Source of the DNA: CBDCFT01 sp965216365
GTDB lineage: Bacteria > Pseudomonadota > Gammaproteobacteria > Arenicellales > CBDCFT01
Direction of reading: 5' to 3'
DNA length: 64,000 bases
Assembly: GCA_965216365.1 (NCBI GenBank)
Contig: CBDCFT010000065.1
Span: 40,234-104,233 of the forward strand
A program made the position numbers and the translations under genes. Of this stretch, positions 17,287 through 26,150 are shown piece by piece. The number at the start of each line of letters is the position of its first letter. Within the stretch, counting starts at the first letter, position 1. The notes under the pieces are model-generated. The model searched no databases, was not told the origin of the DNA, and saw only the letters and a list, made by a program, of their open reading frames with translations.

Positions 17287-18432
17287 TCAGTCCTTAATTG
17301 GATCGAGACCGAGAGCAATACGACCTGAAAACAATTGCTGACGTTTTTCAGGCAATGGATGAAAATGTACCGCACGAATATCGCGCACGATGCGCTCCAT
17401 CGGATGTCCCTGAAAGAAACCTGGTCCGCCAACGATATCCGCTGCTTTTTCGACCACCATTTTAACGGCACGCGCTGCAATGGATTTGCGCGTCAATATC
17501 GCATCCGTATTGTCGACGCTAGGTGTGAATTGATAATCATCGCATCGTCGCACCATATCGTCGAGTGCGAGTTGCGCCGTGACCAAATCGTTTTGTACTT
17601 CGCCTAACACTGGGGCGAGATAGGATTTCCCCCTCACACTTTGTTTGGCGCAAGTATTAGCAGCCTCCGCAATACCGACATAGCAAGAGACGATAATCGG
17701 CAAGGCAATCGGCAGAATCGTATCCCACATCGCGTGCCATTCTCCCGCGGGCCTTCGAGCGATGATGGCTTCGTCAGGTACGAATACGTTGCTCATTTCT
17801 ACATCGTTTGAACCCGTACCGCGCATTCCCAAAGTGCGCCAGTTATCTTTCACAGTGATTCCCTCAGTACTGAACGGGATAGAAAAATGTAAAACTTCTT
17901 CACCGTTTTCGCCAGTGAAAGGGACGCTGGTGACGAATACATTTGCTCCAGGGCCGCCGCTCACAAATCGTTTGTGTGCGTTAACACGGTAACCGCCTTC
18001 GACTTTTTCAGCTGCGCCGCTAGAGTCTAACCAATCGTTTGCGCCAGTGCCCGCAATAATGAATTCATTTGTTGCAATTTTGGCCAATGTTTTCTTGGCC
18101 TTTTCGTCGCCCCGCAGGTATTTGAATATATTGACCGCGACCGGGTGCGAGTGCATGGCAAATGCTAGCGCAGTTGACCCACAATGTTTACCCAGTTCGC
18201 GCACAATACTGCATAACTCTTCATAAGAAGTGTCGCCACCGCCTAAAGATCCCGGGATACCGGCAGAAAATACTTTGTTTTCGCGAAGTTCCTTGTAGTT
18301 TTGCTCTACAAATAAATTGGATTGGTCAAGGTCGTTTGCACGTTTAGCGAAATTAAGACCGAGCACATGTGATTTTTCAATCCAGTTTTGTTTGGTGCTG
18401 ATGTATTCGATTTTCGCTGTATTGTTGTTCAT
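17287..18432 (-). CDS. Acyl-CoA dehydrogenase family flavoprotein
   Basis: 381 residues from ATG 18432, which follows GGAGG; the longer open frame upstream has no such signal. Domains run in the usual ACAD order: N-terminal helices (to about 115), beta domain with RFVSGGPGANVFVTSV and GMRGTGSNDVEMSNVFVP, and C-terminal helices with DIVGGPGFFQGHPMERIVRD. It oxidises an acyl-CoA or related thioester using FAD. The usual catalytic Glu was not located with certainty, and the sequence also resembles DszC/flavin monooxygenase-like ACAD relatives. Downstream is the methyltransferase gene. The promoter region holds an unusual operator-like repeat array. Confidence 0.82.
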   Translation of the reverse strand: MNNNTAKIEYISTKQNWIEKSHVLGLNFAKRANDLDQSNLFVEQNYKELRENKVFSAGIPGSLGGGDTSYEELCSIVRELGKHCGSTALAFAMHSHPVAVNIFKYLRGDEKAKKTLAKIATNEFIIAGTGANDWLDSSGAAEKVEGGYRVNAHKRFVSGGPGANVFVTSVPFTGENGEEVLHFSIPFSTEGITVKDNWRTLGMRGTGSNDVEMSNVFVPDEAIIARRPAGEWHAMWDTILPIALPIIVSCYVGIAEAANTCAKQSVRGKSYLAPVLGEVQNDLVTAQLALDDMVRRCDDYQFTPSVDNTDAILTRKSIAARAVKMVVEKAADIVGGPGFFQGHPMERIVRDIRAVHFHPLPEKRQQLFSGRIALGLDPIKD

Positions 18433-18557
18433 GAATAGTTCCTCCGTTTGGATGATCAAGTATCGATTGCCGGGGTAACCGGCTAGCTGTTGATGATTAA
18501 GACTGAGGCGAACTCTACAGGGCAATGATTTCAGGCGTATGTCAGAAACCTCGTGAA

Positions 18558-18635
18558 TTGTTTCAATTGTTTCGCGGGGTTGGGGGAAACAATTGAAACA
18601 ATGTTGCTGGTACGTGACATCGAATTGAAACAAGG
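18558..18635. promoter_or_regulatory. Array of GAAACAA/TTGTTTC heptamers (operator-like)
   Basis: TTGTTTCAATTGTTTC (18558-18573) and its exact inverse GAAACAATTGAAACAA (18586-18601) are separated by a G-rich 12-nt loop. Each arm is itself two heptamers spaced by 2 nt. A fifth copy, ATTGAAACAA, follows at about 18624-18633. The array lies 126-200 nt upstream of the acyl-CoA dehydrogenase start and 85-160 nt upstream of the divergent short membrane-protein gene. It could be a multi-site operator or a strong hairpin. No regulator gene is adjacent. Confidence 0.5.
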
Positions 18636-18717
18636 CGTCATTATTATCTCGCGGCACTGCATCGGACATTGAACCAATGCAGTTTCAACTAACTTATCTA
18701 TCCATTGGAGGCTAAAA

Positions 18718-18897
18718 ATGAAAGACATGACCAGTATGAAACGGCAAGGCGGGTTTTTTGGTGTAGGCGTCGGCTTGTTGCTGTTCGCGGTGTTTGGCGG
18801 AATTACGCTGGGAACCGACGGTAAAAAGCAAGACCAGTACGATATCGCTGGCAACGACCAGGTCGAAATTGCACAATCTATCAGCGAAACATATTGA
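18718..18897 (+). CDS. Short single-span membrane protein, function unknown
   Basis: 59 residues: a basic N terminus (MKDMTSMKRQGG), one glycine-rich hydrophobic span (about residues 13-31, FFGVGVGLLLFAVFGGITL) and an acidic tail ending ISETY. The ATG has GGAGG 6 nt upstream. A terminator follows 97 nt after the stop, which supports a real short transcript. It diverges from the acyl-CoA dehydrogenase gene and shares its repeat-rich control region. I do not recognise a family. Confidence 0.6.
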   Translation: MKDMTSMKRQGGFFGVGVGLLLFAVFGGITLGTDGKKQDQYDIAGNDQVEIAQSISETY

Positions 18898-18993
18898 CGA
18901 ACGGAATAGCAATTTGTACCGATGGGATTGGAAGCCTGCTAAGGTTGCCGTCAAGAAGTTAAACGCGTAAATTCAATAGTTACAGTGAACAAC

Positions 18994-19025
18994 GAGGCCG
19001 CTGAATTCAACGGCCTCTTCATTTT
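18994..19025 (+). terminator. Rho-independent terminator of the short membrane-protein gene
   Basis: GAGGCCG (18994-19000) pairs with CGGCCTC (19011-19017) around a 10-nt loop, followed by TTCATTTT. Confidence 0.75.
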
Positions 19026-19045
19026 GTGATTACAGTAAAGCAATC

Positions 19046-20266
19046 GTGGCAGGGTCAATTGAACGGAATGTAGAAACTTACGCCTGGTATCGCGTCGCGG
19101 CGGATGCTTTCGCCTGGATTCCAGTATTTTTTCTCTATTTTAGCGAATTTGTTCCATTGCAGGATGTGCTGCGTCTCTCCGCGGTTTATTACTTTTCTGT
19201 GTTCTGGCTGGAAGTACCCTCGGGATATTTTTCTGACCGGTTTGGACGCAGGACGACATTACTTGTTTCGGCTTTTGCATTCGTATTGTCGTACTCATTG
19301 TTTTTAGTCGGGGGGGTGTTTTGGGTACTTGCTCTTGGCCAATTCTTTCTGGCTGTAGCACTCGCTTTTCAGTCCGGTACGGACACGGCTTTTCACTATG
19401 ACTCGTTACACAGACTCGGTCGGCAACATGAGTTCACTCAACGTGAAGCGCGTGCTCATCGCCTTGGGCTGACATCAACAGCGCTCGCTACTTTGATTGG
19501 CGGGGTTAGTGGGTTGATTGATCTGCGTTTAGCCTATGTTATTTCACTGTGCGCCGCCATCGTCACTGTGGTTATGGTGTTCAGGTTTGTCGAACCGGAT
19601 CATGAGAGTCGTCATGTCACGGTAGGTTTCGGACGGCAACTGTTGAATTGTATGCGGCGTTTGCGTGATCCGTTATTGGCATGGTTATTCGCTTTTTACA
19701 CGTTGATGTACATGATGGAGCATGTGCCATACGAGTTTTATCAGCCCTATATTTCGCTGTTGCAATTCGATTGGTTTGCCGGTGGTGGCAATGCGCCATT
19801 CGTTTCTGGAATAGTGATTTCCATTTCCATGTTTGGTGGCGCACTGGGTGCGGCAATCAGCGTGCACTGGCAAGAGCGATTCGGGTTGATGGGTATTCTT
19901 TTGGTCGCAGTATTGATTCAATGCGGGATCATTATCGGTATGTCCGCTGTTTTGCATATCGCAGTATTGTCGATGGTATTCTTCAGGAACTTTCCCATGG
20001 CATTGATTCACGCGCCAACGAATGCCGCCATTGCACCACGCATCGCAACACAGGAAAGGGCGACTTATTTATCCCTGCAGGGATTGTCCGGGCGGCTTGC
20101 TTTCGCGGTGTTGTTGTATGTTCTATCATCGCAAACGTCGCCGGAGCAGACGGTTGACTGGCCCACGTTACAATCCTTGCTGACACAGGCACTGATCATA
20201 GGCGGACTCGGCATGCTGGTGCTTTGGCTATTATCCAAACCGATACGAATATATAAACACAGGTGA
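19046..20266 (+). CDS. MFS transporter
   Basis: 406 residues with about twelve hydrophobic helices. The MFS motif A is GYFSDRFGRRTTL (about 60-72), between helices 2 and 3. The start is GTG at 19046, the only credible one before the first helix. Motif and size fit a drug/proton-antiporter-like or uncharacterised group of inner-membrane carriers. It is followed after 3 nt by a thioesterase gene, so the two are likely co-transcribed. Substrate unknown. Confidence 0.85.
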   Translation: MAGSIERNVETYAWYRVAADAFAWIPVFFLYFSEFVPLQDVLRLSAVYYFSVFWLEVPSGYFSDRFGRRTTLLVSAFAFVLSYSLFLVGGVFWVLALGQFFLAVALAFQSGTDTAFHYDSLHRLGRQHEFTQREARAHRLGLTSTALATLIGGVSGLIDLRLAYVISLCAAIVTVVMVFRFVEPDHESRHVTVGFGRQLLNCMRRLRDPLLAWLFAFYTLMYMMEHVPYEFYQPYISLLQFDWFAGGGNAPFVSGIVISISMFGGALGAAISVHWQERFGLMGILLVAVLIQCGIIIGMSAVLHIAVLSMVFFRNFPMALIHAPTNAAIAPRIATQERATYLSLQGLSGRLAFAVLLYVLSSQTSPEQTVDWPTLQSLLTQALIIGGLGMLVLWLLSKPIRIYKHR

Positions 20267-20269
20267 AAA

Positions 20270-20752
20270 ATGTCACAGCTGCTTGAATTACACGAAACCG
20301 TGGTGATCGAAGAATGGGTCGATAGCTTTGGTCACATGAATCTCGCTAACTACGTTGCGGTGTGTGACCAATCCACATTTGCGTTTTGGGAACTGGTCAA
20401 CGGTAATACAACGCAGGCGCAACGCGAAGGCGAGGAATATGCCGTAGTCGAAACTCATGTCAACTATTTGCGCGAAGTGCGTCTGGGCGATGCTCTGAAA
20501 GTGACCACCCAATTGCTGGGCGCCGACGAAAAAAGGTTTCGTATATTTCATACCATGATCAATGTTGCTGACGACTCTGTTGCAGCGACGAATGAGATAA
20601 TGGGTCTGGGATTTGATCTGAACACGCGTAACCTGTCACCTTTTAATATGGAAGTACAACAGAGAATGCAGGGATTGCTGGAACAACATGCGAAAATACC
20701 TGTTCCAAAAAATGCAGGTCGTGGAATCATAATGCAGAGGAATTCTTCATAA
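20270..20752 (+). CDS. Hotdog-fold acyl-CoA thioesterase
   Basis: 160 residues. EEWVDSFGHMNLANYVAVCDQ (about 11-31) is the 4-hydroxybenzoyl-CoA thioesterase-type motif, with the catalytic Asp and the GHMN turn. VNYLREVRLGDALKV is the following central strand. Related proteins act on betainyl-CoA or other short acyl-CoAs. It starts 3 nt after the MFS gene, suggesting a shared transcript. Confidence 0.8.
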   Translation: MSQLLELHETVVIEEWVDSFGHMNLANYVAVCDQSTFAFWELVNGNTTQAQREGEEYAVVETHVNYLREVRLGDALKVTTQLLGADEKRFRIFHTMINVADDSVAATNEIMGLGFDLNTRNLSPFNMEVQQRMQGLLEQHAKIPVPKNAGRGIIMQRNSS

Positions 20753-20770
20753 TACAATATTGATTCGAAT

Positions 20771-20794
20771 GTAGGGGCGAGCTTGCTCGCGAAT
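20771..20794 (+). repeat. REP-like palindrome
   Basis: GTAGGGGCGAGCTTGCTCGC followed by GAAT: a short palindrome (GCGAGC/GCTCGC) with the GTAGG head seen in gammaproteobacterial REP sequences. It lies directly in front of the glutaminase gene. Related sites occur at 34181, 34299 and 59657. Confidence 0.6.
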
Positions 20795-20800
20795 AGTAAA

Positions 20801-21730
20801 ATGCAAAGCGCTCAGGATACCAACTACCAAATTGTTCTAGAAAACATTCACGAAAATATTCGTTCTCACATAGGCAAAGGCAAGGTCGCTAACTATATTC
20901 CCGCCCTCGCGAGTATTTCGCCCGACAAGTTTGGCATGGCGCTTTGCACCGTTGACGGTCAGGAATTTTTTGTTGGCGACGCGAAAGAAAAATTTTCAAT
21001 TCAAAGCATATCCAAGGTCTTCACCTTGACGCTTGCTATGAACTGCCTGGGTGAACGCTTATGGAAACGCGTCGGCAAGGAACCTTCCGGGGACCCGTTT
21101 AATTCTCTGGTGCAGTTGGAATATGAACATGGCATTCCGCGAAATTCACTGATCAATCCGGGCGCTATCGTGGTCGCCGATTGCCTGTTGAGTGAGTTTA
21201 AGAACCCTAAACAAGAAATACTATCTCTTACTCGGAAGACTACCGGCGCGAAAGTGAACTTTGATCGCGAGGTCGCCCATTCCGAAAAAGAAACAGGTTT
21301 TCGCAATTTTGCTTTAGCGAATCTGATTAAAGGCTTTGGTAATCTGGAAAACGGCGTTGATAAAGTGCTCGACGTGTACTTTCATCAATGTTCATTATCG
21401 ATGTCTTGTGTTGAACTGGCACGAGCGCTGGGTTATCTCGCAAACCGTGGAGTTCAGCCTGAATCGAATCAACGGATTGTGTCTTCCAGCCGGGCACGGC
21501 GCATCAATGCACTCATGTTGACTTGTGGCACGTATGATCGCGCCGGCGAATTTGCATTCAGCGTGGGTTTACCCGCTAAAAGTGGAGTTGGTGGCGGTAT
21601 CGTTGCCATTGTGCCGGATGAGTTGACGCTATGTGTGTGGTCGCCGGCACTGGGACCGTCCGGTAATTCCGTCGCCGGGATGGAGGCGCTGAAACTATTT
21701 GTCCAGCAAACTTCGTTGTCGGTGTTTTGA
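20801..21730 (+). CDS. glsA: Glutaminase
   Basis: 309 residues from ATG 20801; an upstream in-frame TTG at 20783 falls in the REP-like palindrome and is rejected. The length matches bacterial glutaminases (about 308). SIQSISKVF contains the serine beta-lactamase-like Ser-x-x-Lys (Ser69, Lys72). INPGAIVV, GYLANRG, and SGVGGGIVAIVP near the C terminus are family landmarks. The enzyme hydrolyses glutamine to glutamate and ammonia in the cytoplasm. The REP-like palindrome just upstream leaves little room for a ribosome site, so expression may rely on read-through. Confidence 0.93.
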   Translation: MQSAQDTNYQIVLENIHENIRSHIGKGKVANYIPALASISPDKFGMALCTVDGQEFFVGDAKEKFSIQSISKVFTLTLAMNCLGERLWKRVGKEPSGDPFNSLVQLEYEHGIPRNSLINPGAIVVADCLLSEFKNPKQEILSLTRKTTGAKVNFDREVAHSEKETGFRNFALANLIKGFGNLENGVDKVLDVYFHQCSLSMSCVELARALGYLANRGVQPESNQRIVSSSRARRINALMLTCGTYDRAGEFAFSVGLPAKSGVGGGIVAIVPDELTLCVWSPALGPSGNSVAGMEALKLFVQQTSLSVF

Positions 21731-21820
21731 TAGCGGTTTTATCCGATTACCATTCTGCACAGTGATGTTGAAGTTGCAGAGGTGGGCTTGCCTGCCCAAC
21801 TGTAATTGTAATAGGTAGCG

Positions 21821-22678
21821 GTGATCAATAACGTCAGATTTAAGTCAAAAAACAAACTACAACTCGATCGCGATAGTGAGTTCGCATGGTTTGCCCTCAG
21901 TGTTTTGTTAATGCTCTGTTTCGTCAACGGATTTCCAATATGGGCGTATCTTTATCAAAAGTTGTCTTTACAATCGTTGGTGATATTGCCCGTTGCTGTC
22001 GCGTTCGTTTTTATTTTTGGGTTGATCGCCTGGTTTGCGCAAGCGGGTTCGCGACCCAATTTGATATGGATCGTTATCGCGATATTACTGGCGGGTATCG
22101 GTCTGTATTTACCTGATGCGGCGGTTCCATCGAAGCGAATTCACGTCGCCGAATACATGCTGCTGGCAATTATCGTGCGCAAGGCATTTTCATTTCGCCA
22201 TTCCGGTGTCGCTTTACTGATATGGACGGCGTTGTTGACCGCGCTGTTAGGCGTGCATGATGAAATACTGCAAGGGCTGCATGTGCAGCGTTACTATGGT
22301 CTGCGGGATATGGTAGTGAACGCATTTGGCGCTATGAGTGGTGCGACGCTCGGACATGCACTCGGTTTGTTTGAGCGCGATTATTTGAAAAACAAAGATT
22401 CCGAGAACGGCGTGATGACAGCGTTGGAGTATTTAGGCATCTTTGTTCTGGTGACCGGCATCGTATCTTGGGTTCTGTTTTTGCAGTCAAATCCAGGTGC
22501 GCCGAGTTCTCTATGGCCGTTGGCAGCGCTGGTGGTGATATTTAGCAGTTGGTTTGGTTTTTCCCAATTAAAGATGGCCAACGGAAATAATCAAACCATC
22601 AATATACTCCTTCTTTTTGGAGCGGCCACTTTGGTCGTGCCGCTTTTGAATAGTTTGTTTTCGCTGGATTTTCGCTAG
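21821..22678 (+). CDS. VanZ-like membrane protein
   Basis: 285 residues with about eight hydrophobic segments, starting at GTG 21821. The middle has the VanZ pattern: KRIHVAEYMLLAIIV (about 107-121), then HDEILQGLHVQRYYGLRDMVVNAFGAMSG (about 146-174), whose Asp-Glu-x2-Gln and Arg-Asp-x3-Asn residues are typical. Members range from teicoplanin-resistance protein VanZ to uncharacterised membrane proteins. Extra helices at both ends distinguish it from short VanZ proteins. Single gene; function unknown. Confidence 0.75.
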   Translation: MINNVRFKSKNKLQLDRDSEFAWFALSVLLMLCFVNGFPIWAYLYQKLSLQSLVILPVAVAFVFIFGLIAWFAQAGSRPNLIWIVIAILLAGIGLYLPDAAVPSKRIHVAEYMLLAIIVRKAFSFRHSGVALLIWTALLTALLGVHDEILQGLHVQRYYGLRDMVVNAFGAMSGATLGHALGLFERDYLKNKDSENGVMTALEYLGIFVLVTGIVSWVLFLQSNPGAPSSLWPLAALVVIFSSWFGFSQLKMANGNNQTINILLLFGAATLVVPLLNSLFSLDFR

Positions 22679-22698
22679 CGGTTTATTCTACTGGTTAA

Positions 22699-25095
22699 TT
22701 AATGACTTCCCGCTTGTGGAATCTCTAGCACAATATTTTCCGGCAACAAACATATCTCATCGTTACAGGCTTGCACCTGTAATTCCAATGGCAGAATAGA
22801 AAAGTCAGCGGAAGTATCACTCGTTTTATTCAATCGAGCAGTGACTCGTATCGTATTTTCGTATACTGCCAGCGGTTCATCCTGGAAACCCAGGGTTACG
22901 GTTTGATGCTCCGGGAACTCTATCGATTCGATTTCCCAGTCATCAGCGTTTTCGTTTAAGGTAATGTTGGTTGCTTTCAAATAATCCTGCAGCGGTTTAT
23001 GCGAATTGATATGCCAACCCGGTTTAATGTCCAGTGTAATAGCAATCTCCTCCGGTGTGTTCATGGCCGCGTGCGCCGCGACGTTGCCTTTGGCGGCAAA
23101 TTGGCGAGTGCCCACGGCGCCGGATAGCAATTCATCTGCACCAACTAACATATACGTGTATGCCGCGGGTTGTTGGTGAATCACGCCGGAGAATGCGGCC
23201 AGTGTGGCTTCAGCTTTTTCCAGGTATTCGGCATTATCCGTACGCGCAGCCAGCATCGCCAGCGTGCGCAGTGCCACGGAGTTGCCCGATGGCATGGCAT
23301 TGTCGAACGAATTCTTGGGTTGTGTGATTAACAATGGGTCAGTCGACGCCATCGCCATAAAAAATCCGCCGTCGTCATTATCCCAAAACTCCCTCAACAT
23401 TCTGTTGCTAATGTCTTTTGCCTTGTTCAGCCATTCATTATCGCCGCTAACATCGTAAAGACTGAGCAATGCCTCGGCGAGATAAGCATAGTCTTCCTGC
23501 GTCGCATTGATGGAGGCCGCGTCGTTCAGACTTGCGCGGTACAACTCTCCTGAGTCCGATCGGTTTGTTTGCCATAAATAATTTACCGCGCGTACGGCCG
23601 CATCAAGATATCGCTGTTCCCCGAACACTTCGTAAGCGGTGACCAGCGCTGTAATTGTCATAGCGTTCCAAGACGTGACGATTTTATCGTCGCGCAGAGG
23701 GTGTTCACGGTTTTCCCGCGCCAGACGCAGAGTTTCTTTGATCTTGTTAACGCGCACCAATAATGCATCCAATATCACATTGGTTTTCGATGCGTACTCC
23801 TCGTAAGATATTTCGAGATTAAGAATATTTTTCCCTTCGAAGTTCCCGGTTTCTGAAACGCCGAAAATATCCATGGCAAATTCAGCATCCGTTTTATCGA
23901 GGATTTTGACAACCTCATCCGGTGTCCAGATAAAAAATTCGCCCTCGCTGCCTTCACTGTCCGCGTCCGTCGCGGAGTAAAACGCGCCCTCGTTTGATGT
24001 CATGTCGCGCAAAAGATATTTCAGCGTCTGACGCGCCACCCGCTCGTATTCCGCGTTGCCGGTGAGTTGGTATGCGATGGTATAGGAGCGAATCAGCAAT
24101 GCCTGGGTATAAAGCATTTTTTCAAAGTGCGGCACCAGCCAGTCAGCATCGACTGAGTAGCGATGAAAACCACCCCCAGCATGATCGAAAATGCCACCAC
24201 GCGCCATGTCGTCGAGTTTTGTCGTCGCCGCATTCAATGCGTCTTTATTGCCCGTACGCGCGGCATGATTAAGCAGTAGCAATACCTCCGCCTCGCGAGG
24301 AAATTTCGGTGCTTGGCCCGGGTATTCCATCTCCTGGTATTCGACTAGCGCATCAATCGCCGATCGAATAACGTCGTCATCGATGTTTTTCGCTTCCTGT
24401 CGTCTGGCGGCAACCTGCTCAATCGCTGCCGTGACCTGGGTCGCGGTGGCGACCACGTCTTCGCGTCTTTCAGACCACACCGAACGCACGCGTTCCAATA
24501 ATTCCGCGAACTGTTGCGGTGGAAAGTAAGTCGCGCCAAAAAAAGGCTCCCTTTGCGGGGTTAAAAAACTCGACATCGGCCAACCGCCACCACCCGTCAT
24601 CAACTGAACGGCAGTCATGTAAATCTCATCCAGATCCGGGCGTTGTTCCCGGTCTACTTTTACAGCGATGAAGTGCTTGTTTAAAAATTCTGCGATTTCC
24701 TCGTTGTCGAAACTCTCACGCTCCATGACGTGACACCAGTGACAAGTCGAATAACCGATCGATAAAAATACAGGTTTGTTTTCTTTCGTCGCGGTTTCAA
24801 ACGCTTCCGCACCCCACGAATACCAATTAACCGGATTATGCGCATGTTGCACCAGGTAAGGAGAGTCTTCGAGAATCAAACGATTGACGTACTTGGGGCT
24901 ACCGCCTTTTCGCAGATGCTCTGTTCTCGGTTCGTAGTGGTCGCCTCTATCGTTAAGTAATTGCGTCAGCGTTTGTCGCAAGGTTTCGGAGTAGGGTTTC
25001 GCACCTGGCGGCGGGTCGAATTCAAGATTTTCCACCGCAACTGTGTTTGAGCCAAAAGCAATTGCAAGAGCGAAAACAATAAATGGATTTTTCAT
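22699..25095 (-). CDS. Exported DUF255 (YyaL-like) thioredoxin-fold protein fused to a DsbD-alpha-like domain
   Basis: 798 residues with a signal peptide (MKNPFIVFALAIAFG). Residues about 68-230 are the DUF255 thioredoxin-like domain (SPYLVQHAHNPVNWYSWG; redox motif Cys118-His-Trp-Cys121). Residues about 250-650 are an (alpha/alpha) barrel-like region with GGIFDHAGGGFHRYSVD and WNAMTITALV. Residues about 685-798 resemble the N-terminal periplasmic domain of DsbD, with GWHINSHKPL and the Cys777-x4-Cys782 pair (ACNDEICLLP). Most YyaL/SSP411 relatives are near 680 residues and lack this tail. The fusion and signal peptide argue for periplasmic thiol redox work. Domain calls are firm; reaction unknown. 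Confidence 0.88.
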   Translation of the reverse strand: MKNPFIVFALAIAFGSNTVAVENLEFDPPPGAKPYSETLRQTLTQLLNDRGDHYEPRTEHLRKGGSPKYVNRLILEDSPYLVQHAHNPVNWYSWGAEAFETATKENKPVFLSIGYSTCHWCHVMERESFDNEEIAEFLNKHFIAVKVDREQRPDLDEIYMTAVQLMTGGGGWPMSSFLTPQREPFFGATYFPPQQFAELLERVRSVWSERREDVVATATQVTAAIEQVAARRQEAKNIDDDVIRSAIDALVEYQEMEYPGQAPKFPREAEVLLLLNHAARTGNKDALNAATTKLDDMARGGIFDHAGGGFHRYSVDADWLVPHFEKMLYTQALLIRSYTIAYQLTGNAEYERVARQTLKYLLRDMTSNEGAFYSATDADSEGSEGEFFIWTPDEVVKILDKTDAEFAMDIFGVSETGNFEGKNILNLEISYEEYASKTNVILDALLVRVNKIKETLRLARENREHPLRDDKIVTSWNAMTITALVTAYEVFGEQRYLDAAVRAVNYLWQTNRSDSGELYRASLNDAASINATQEDYAYLAEALLSLYDVSGDNEWLNKAKDISNRMLREFWDNDDGGFFMAMASTDPLLITQPKNSFDNAMPSGNSVALRTLAMLAARTDNAEYLEKAEATLAAFSGVIHQQPAAYTYMLVGADELLSGAVGTRQFAAKGNVAAHAAMNTPEEIAITLDIKPGWHINSHKPLQDYLKATNITLNENADDWEIESIEFPEHQTVTLGFQDEPLAVYENTIRVTARLNKTSDTSADFSILPLELQVQACNDEICLLPENIVLEIPQAGSH

Positions 25096-25239
25096 AGGGA
25101 TTTATAGCGAATCAAGTTTCTATCTGGACATTGAATTCTGATGCGGGTTCCCGCATCGTCGCGATAAAAAACCTGCGTATGCCATGACGCCATAAAGCAG
25201 ATACACTCGTGCGTTCACTTTTTGAGAAGTTACCACTGA

Positions 25240-25407
25240 TTGTTTAGAAGATTCGGTTTGTCCGGCAATGTAAACGGAATGTTGCTGATGCTGGTGGCGA
25301 GCATCGTATTGACCATTATGCGCACATTAGTGCGTTATGTCGGTTCAGACATGCATCAAGCCCAGGTGGAGCGTGAGTCGAAGAAAAGATTGCCTGTTCG
25401 GGAATAA
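25240..25407 (+). CDS. Possible 55-aa single-span membrane protein
   Basis: An open frame from TTG 25240 encodes MFRRFGLSGNVNGMLLML..., one hydrophobic span (about 14-34) and a charged tail ending LPVRE. An internal ATG at 25279 is another possible start. GAGAAG lies upstream. It fills most of the 359-nt gap between the DUF255 gene and the ABM gene. No family is recognised, and a short frame of this size can arise by chance. Confidence 0.35.
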   Translation: MFRRFGLSGNVNGMLLMLVASIVLTIMRTLVRYVGSDMHQAQVERESKKRLPVRE

Positions 25408-25454
25408 GATGTCTCGATTGGCGTGGCTCGTGCCTCGCAGAAGTTCCTCGCGTG

Positions 25455-25769
25455 CTATCTTGGACTACCGCCCATATTGTAGTCACGTATGACGTTTGCA
25501 ACACGAATGCGATAGTTTGAAAAAATACTGCGCTTGCCTTGTTCCTGCGCGGCTTGATGTTTTAAATGTGACTTCCATTTTGTTATTGCCTCTTCGTCAC
25601 GCCAAAATGAGAGTGAAACATATTTGCCTGGTGTCACCAGACTTTCGAAACGTTCTACGGATATAAATCCATCAATCTTCTCTAGATCGGGGCGCAGACT
25701 GGCAGCGAGATCAAAATAGTTTTCGCCTTGTCCCGGTTTCATTTCAACTTCAAAGATTACCGCTAACAT
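25455..25769 (-). CDS. Antibiotic biosynthesis monooxygenase (ABM)-domain protein
   Basis: 104 residues with the dimeric ferredoxin-like ABM pattern: MLAVIFEVEMKPGQGENYF, DGFISVERFES, and YVSLSFWRDEEAITKWKSH (about 49-67). Members include small heme-independent monooxygenases and stress proteins of unknown role. The start overlaps the end of the DUF488 gene by 20 nt, so translation is probably coupled. Last gene of a three-gene minus-strand operon. Confidence 0.82.
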   Translation of the reverse strand: MLAVIFEVEMKPGQGENYFDLAASLRPDLEKIDGFISVERFESLVTPGKYVSLSFWRDEEAITKWKSHLKHQAAQEQGKRSIFSNYRIRVANVIRDYNMGGSPR

Positions 25770-26139
25770 TTTTTACTCCTGTCTTTCTTTTGATTATTGC
25801 CTTCATGTAGTCTCGTAGCACAACCGCTTGGTTGTATTTTTCGTCTTTCGCGGAGTAGAGCAACGTAATAGTTCGATCACAAAAATCGTTTAGCAATGAT
25901 TCGATTGATTCAATATTACCGTCGAGTTCTTTTTTATAACGCCGCTTGAATTCCAGCCATTTGTCTGGTTCATGTTTGAACCATTTACGTAATTCATGGG
26001 AGGGTGCGAGTTCTTTCGCCCATGATTCTATTTTCAGTTTTTCTTTGCTTTGACCACGCGGCCACAAGCGGTCAACAAGAACGCGCGCGCCATCGTCAGT
26101 AGATGGCGTTGCATAGATGCGTTTGATATGAATTCGCAT
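25750..26139 (-). CDS. DUF488 family protein
   Basis: 129 residues. RVLVDRLWPRGQSKEKLKI (about 19-37), WAKELAPSHELRKWFKHEP (about 40-58) and TLLYSAKDEKYNQAVVLRDYM near the C terminus are the DUF488 signatures. The family is widespread and uncharacterised; it is often found near nucleic-acid or stress genes. It lies 11 nt after the DUF6471 gene and overlaps the ABM gene. Confidence 0.88.
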   Translation of the reverse strand: MRIHIKRIYATPSTDDGARVLVDRLWPRGQSKEKLKIESWAKELAPSHELRKWFKHEPDKWLEFKRRYKKELDGNIESIESLLNDFCDRTITLLYSAKDEKYNQAVVLRDYMKAIIKRKTGVKNVSGNL

Positions 26140-26150
26140 CGACCACTTTA

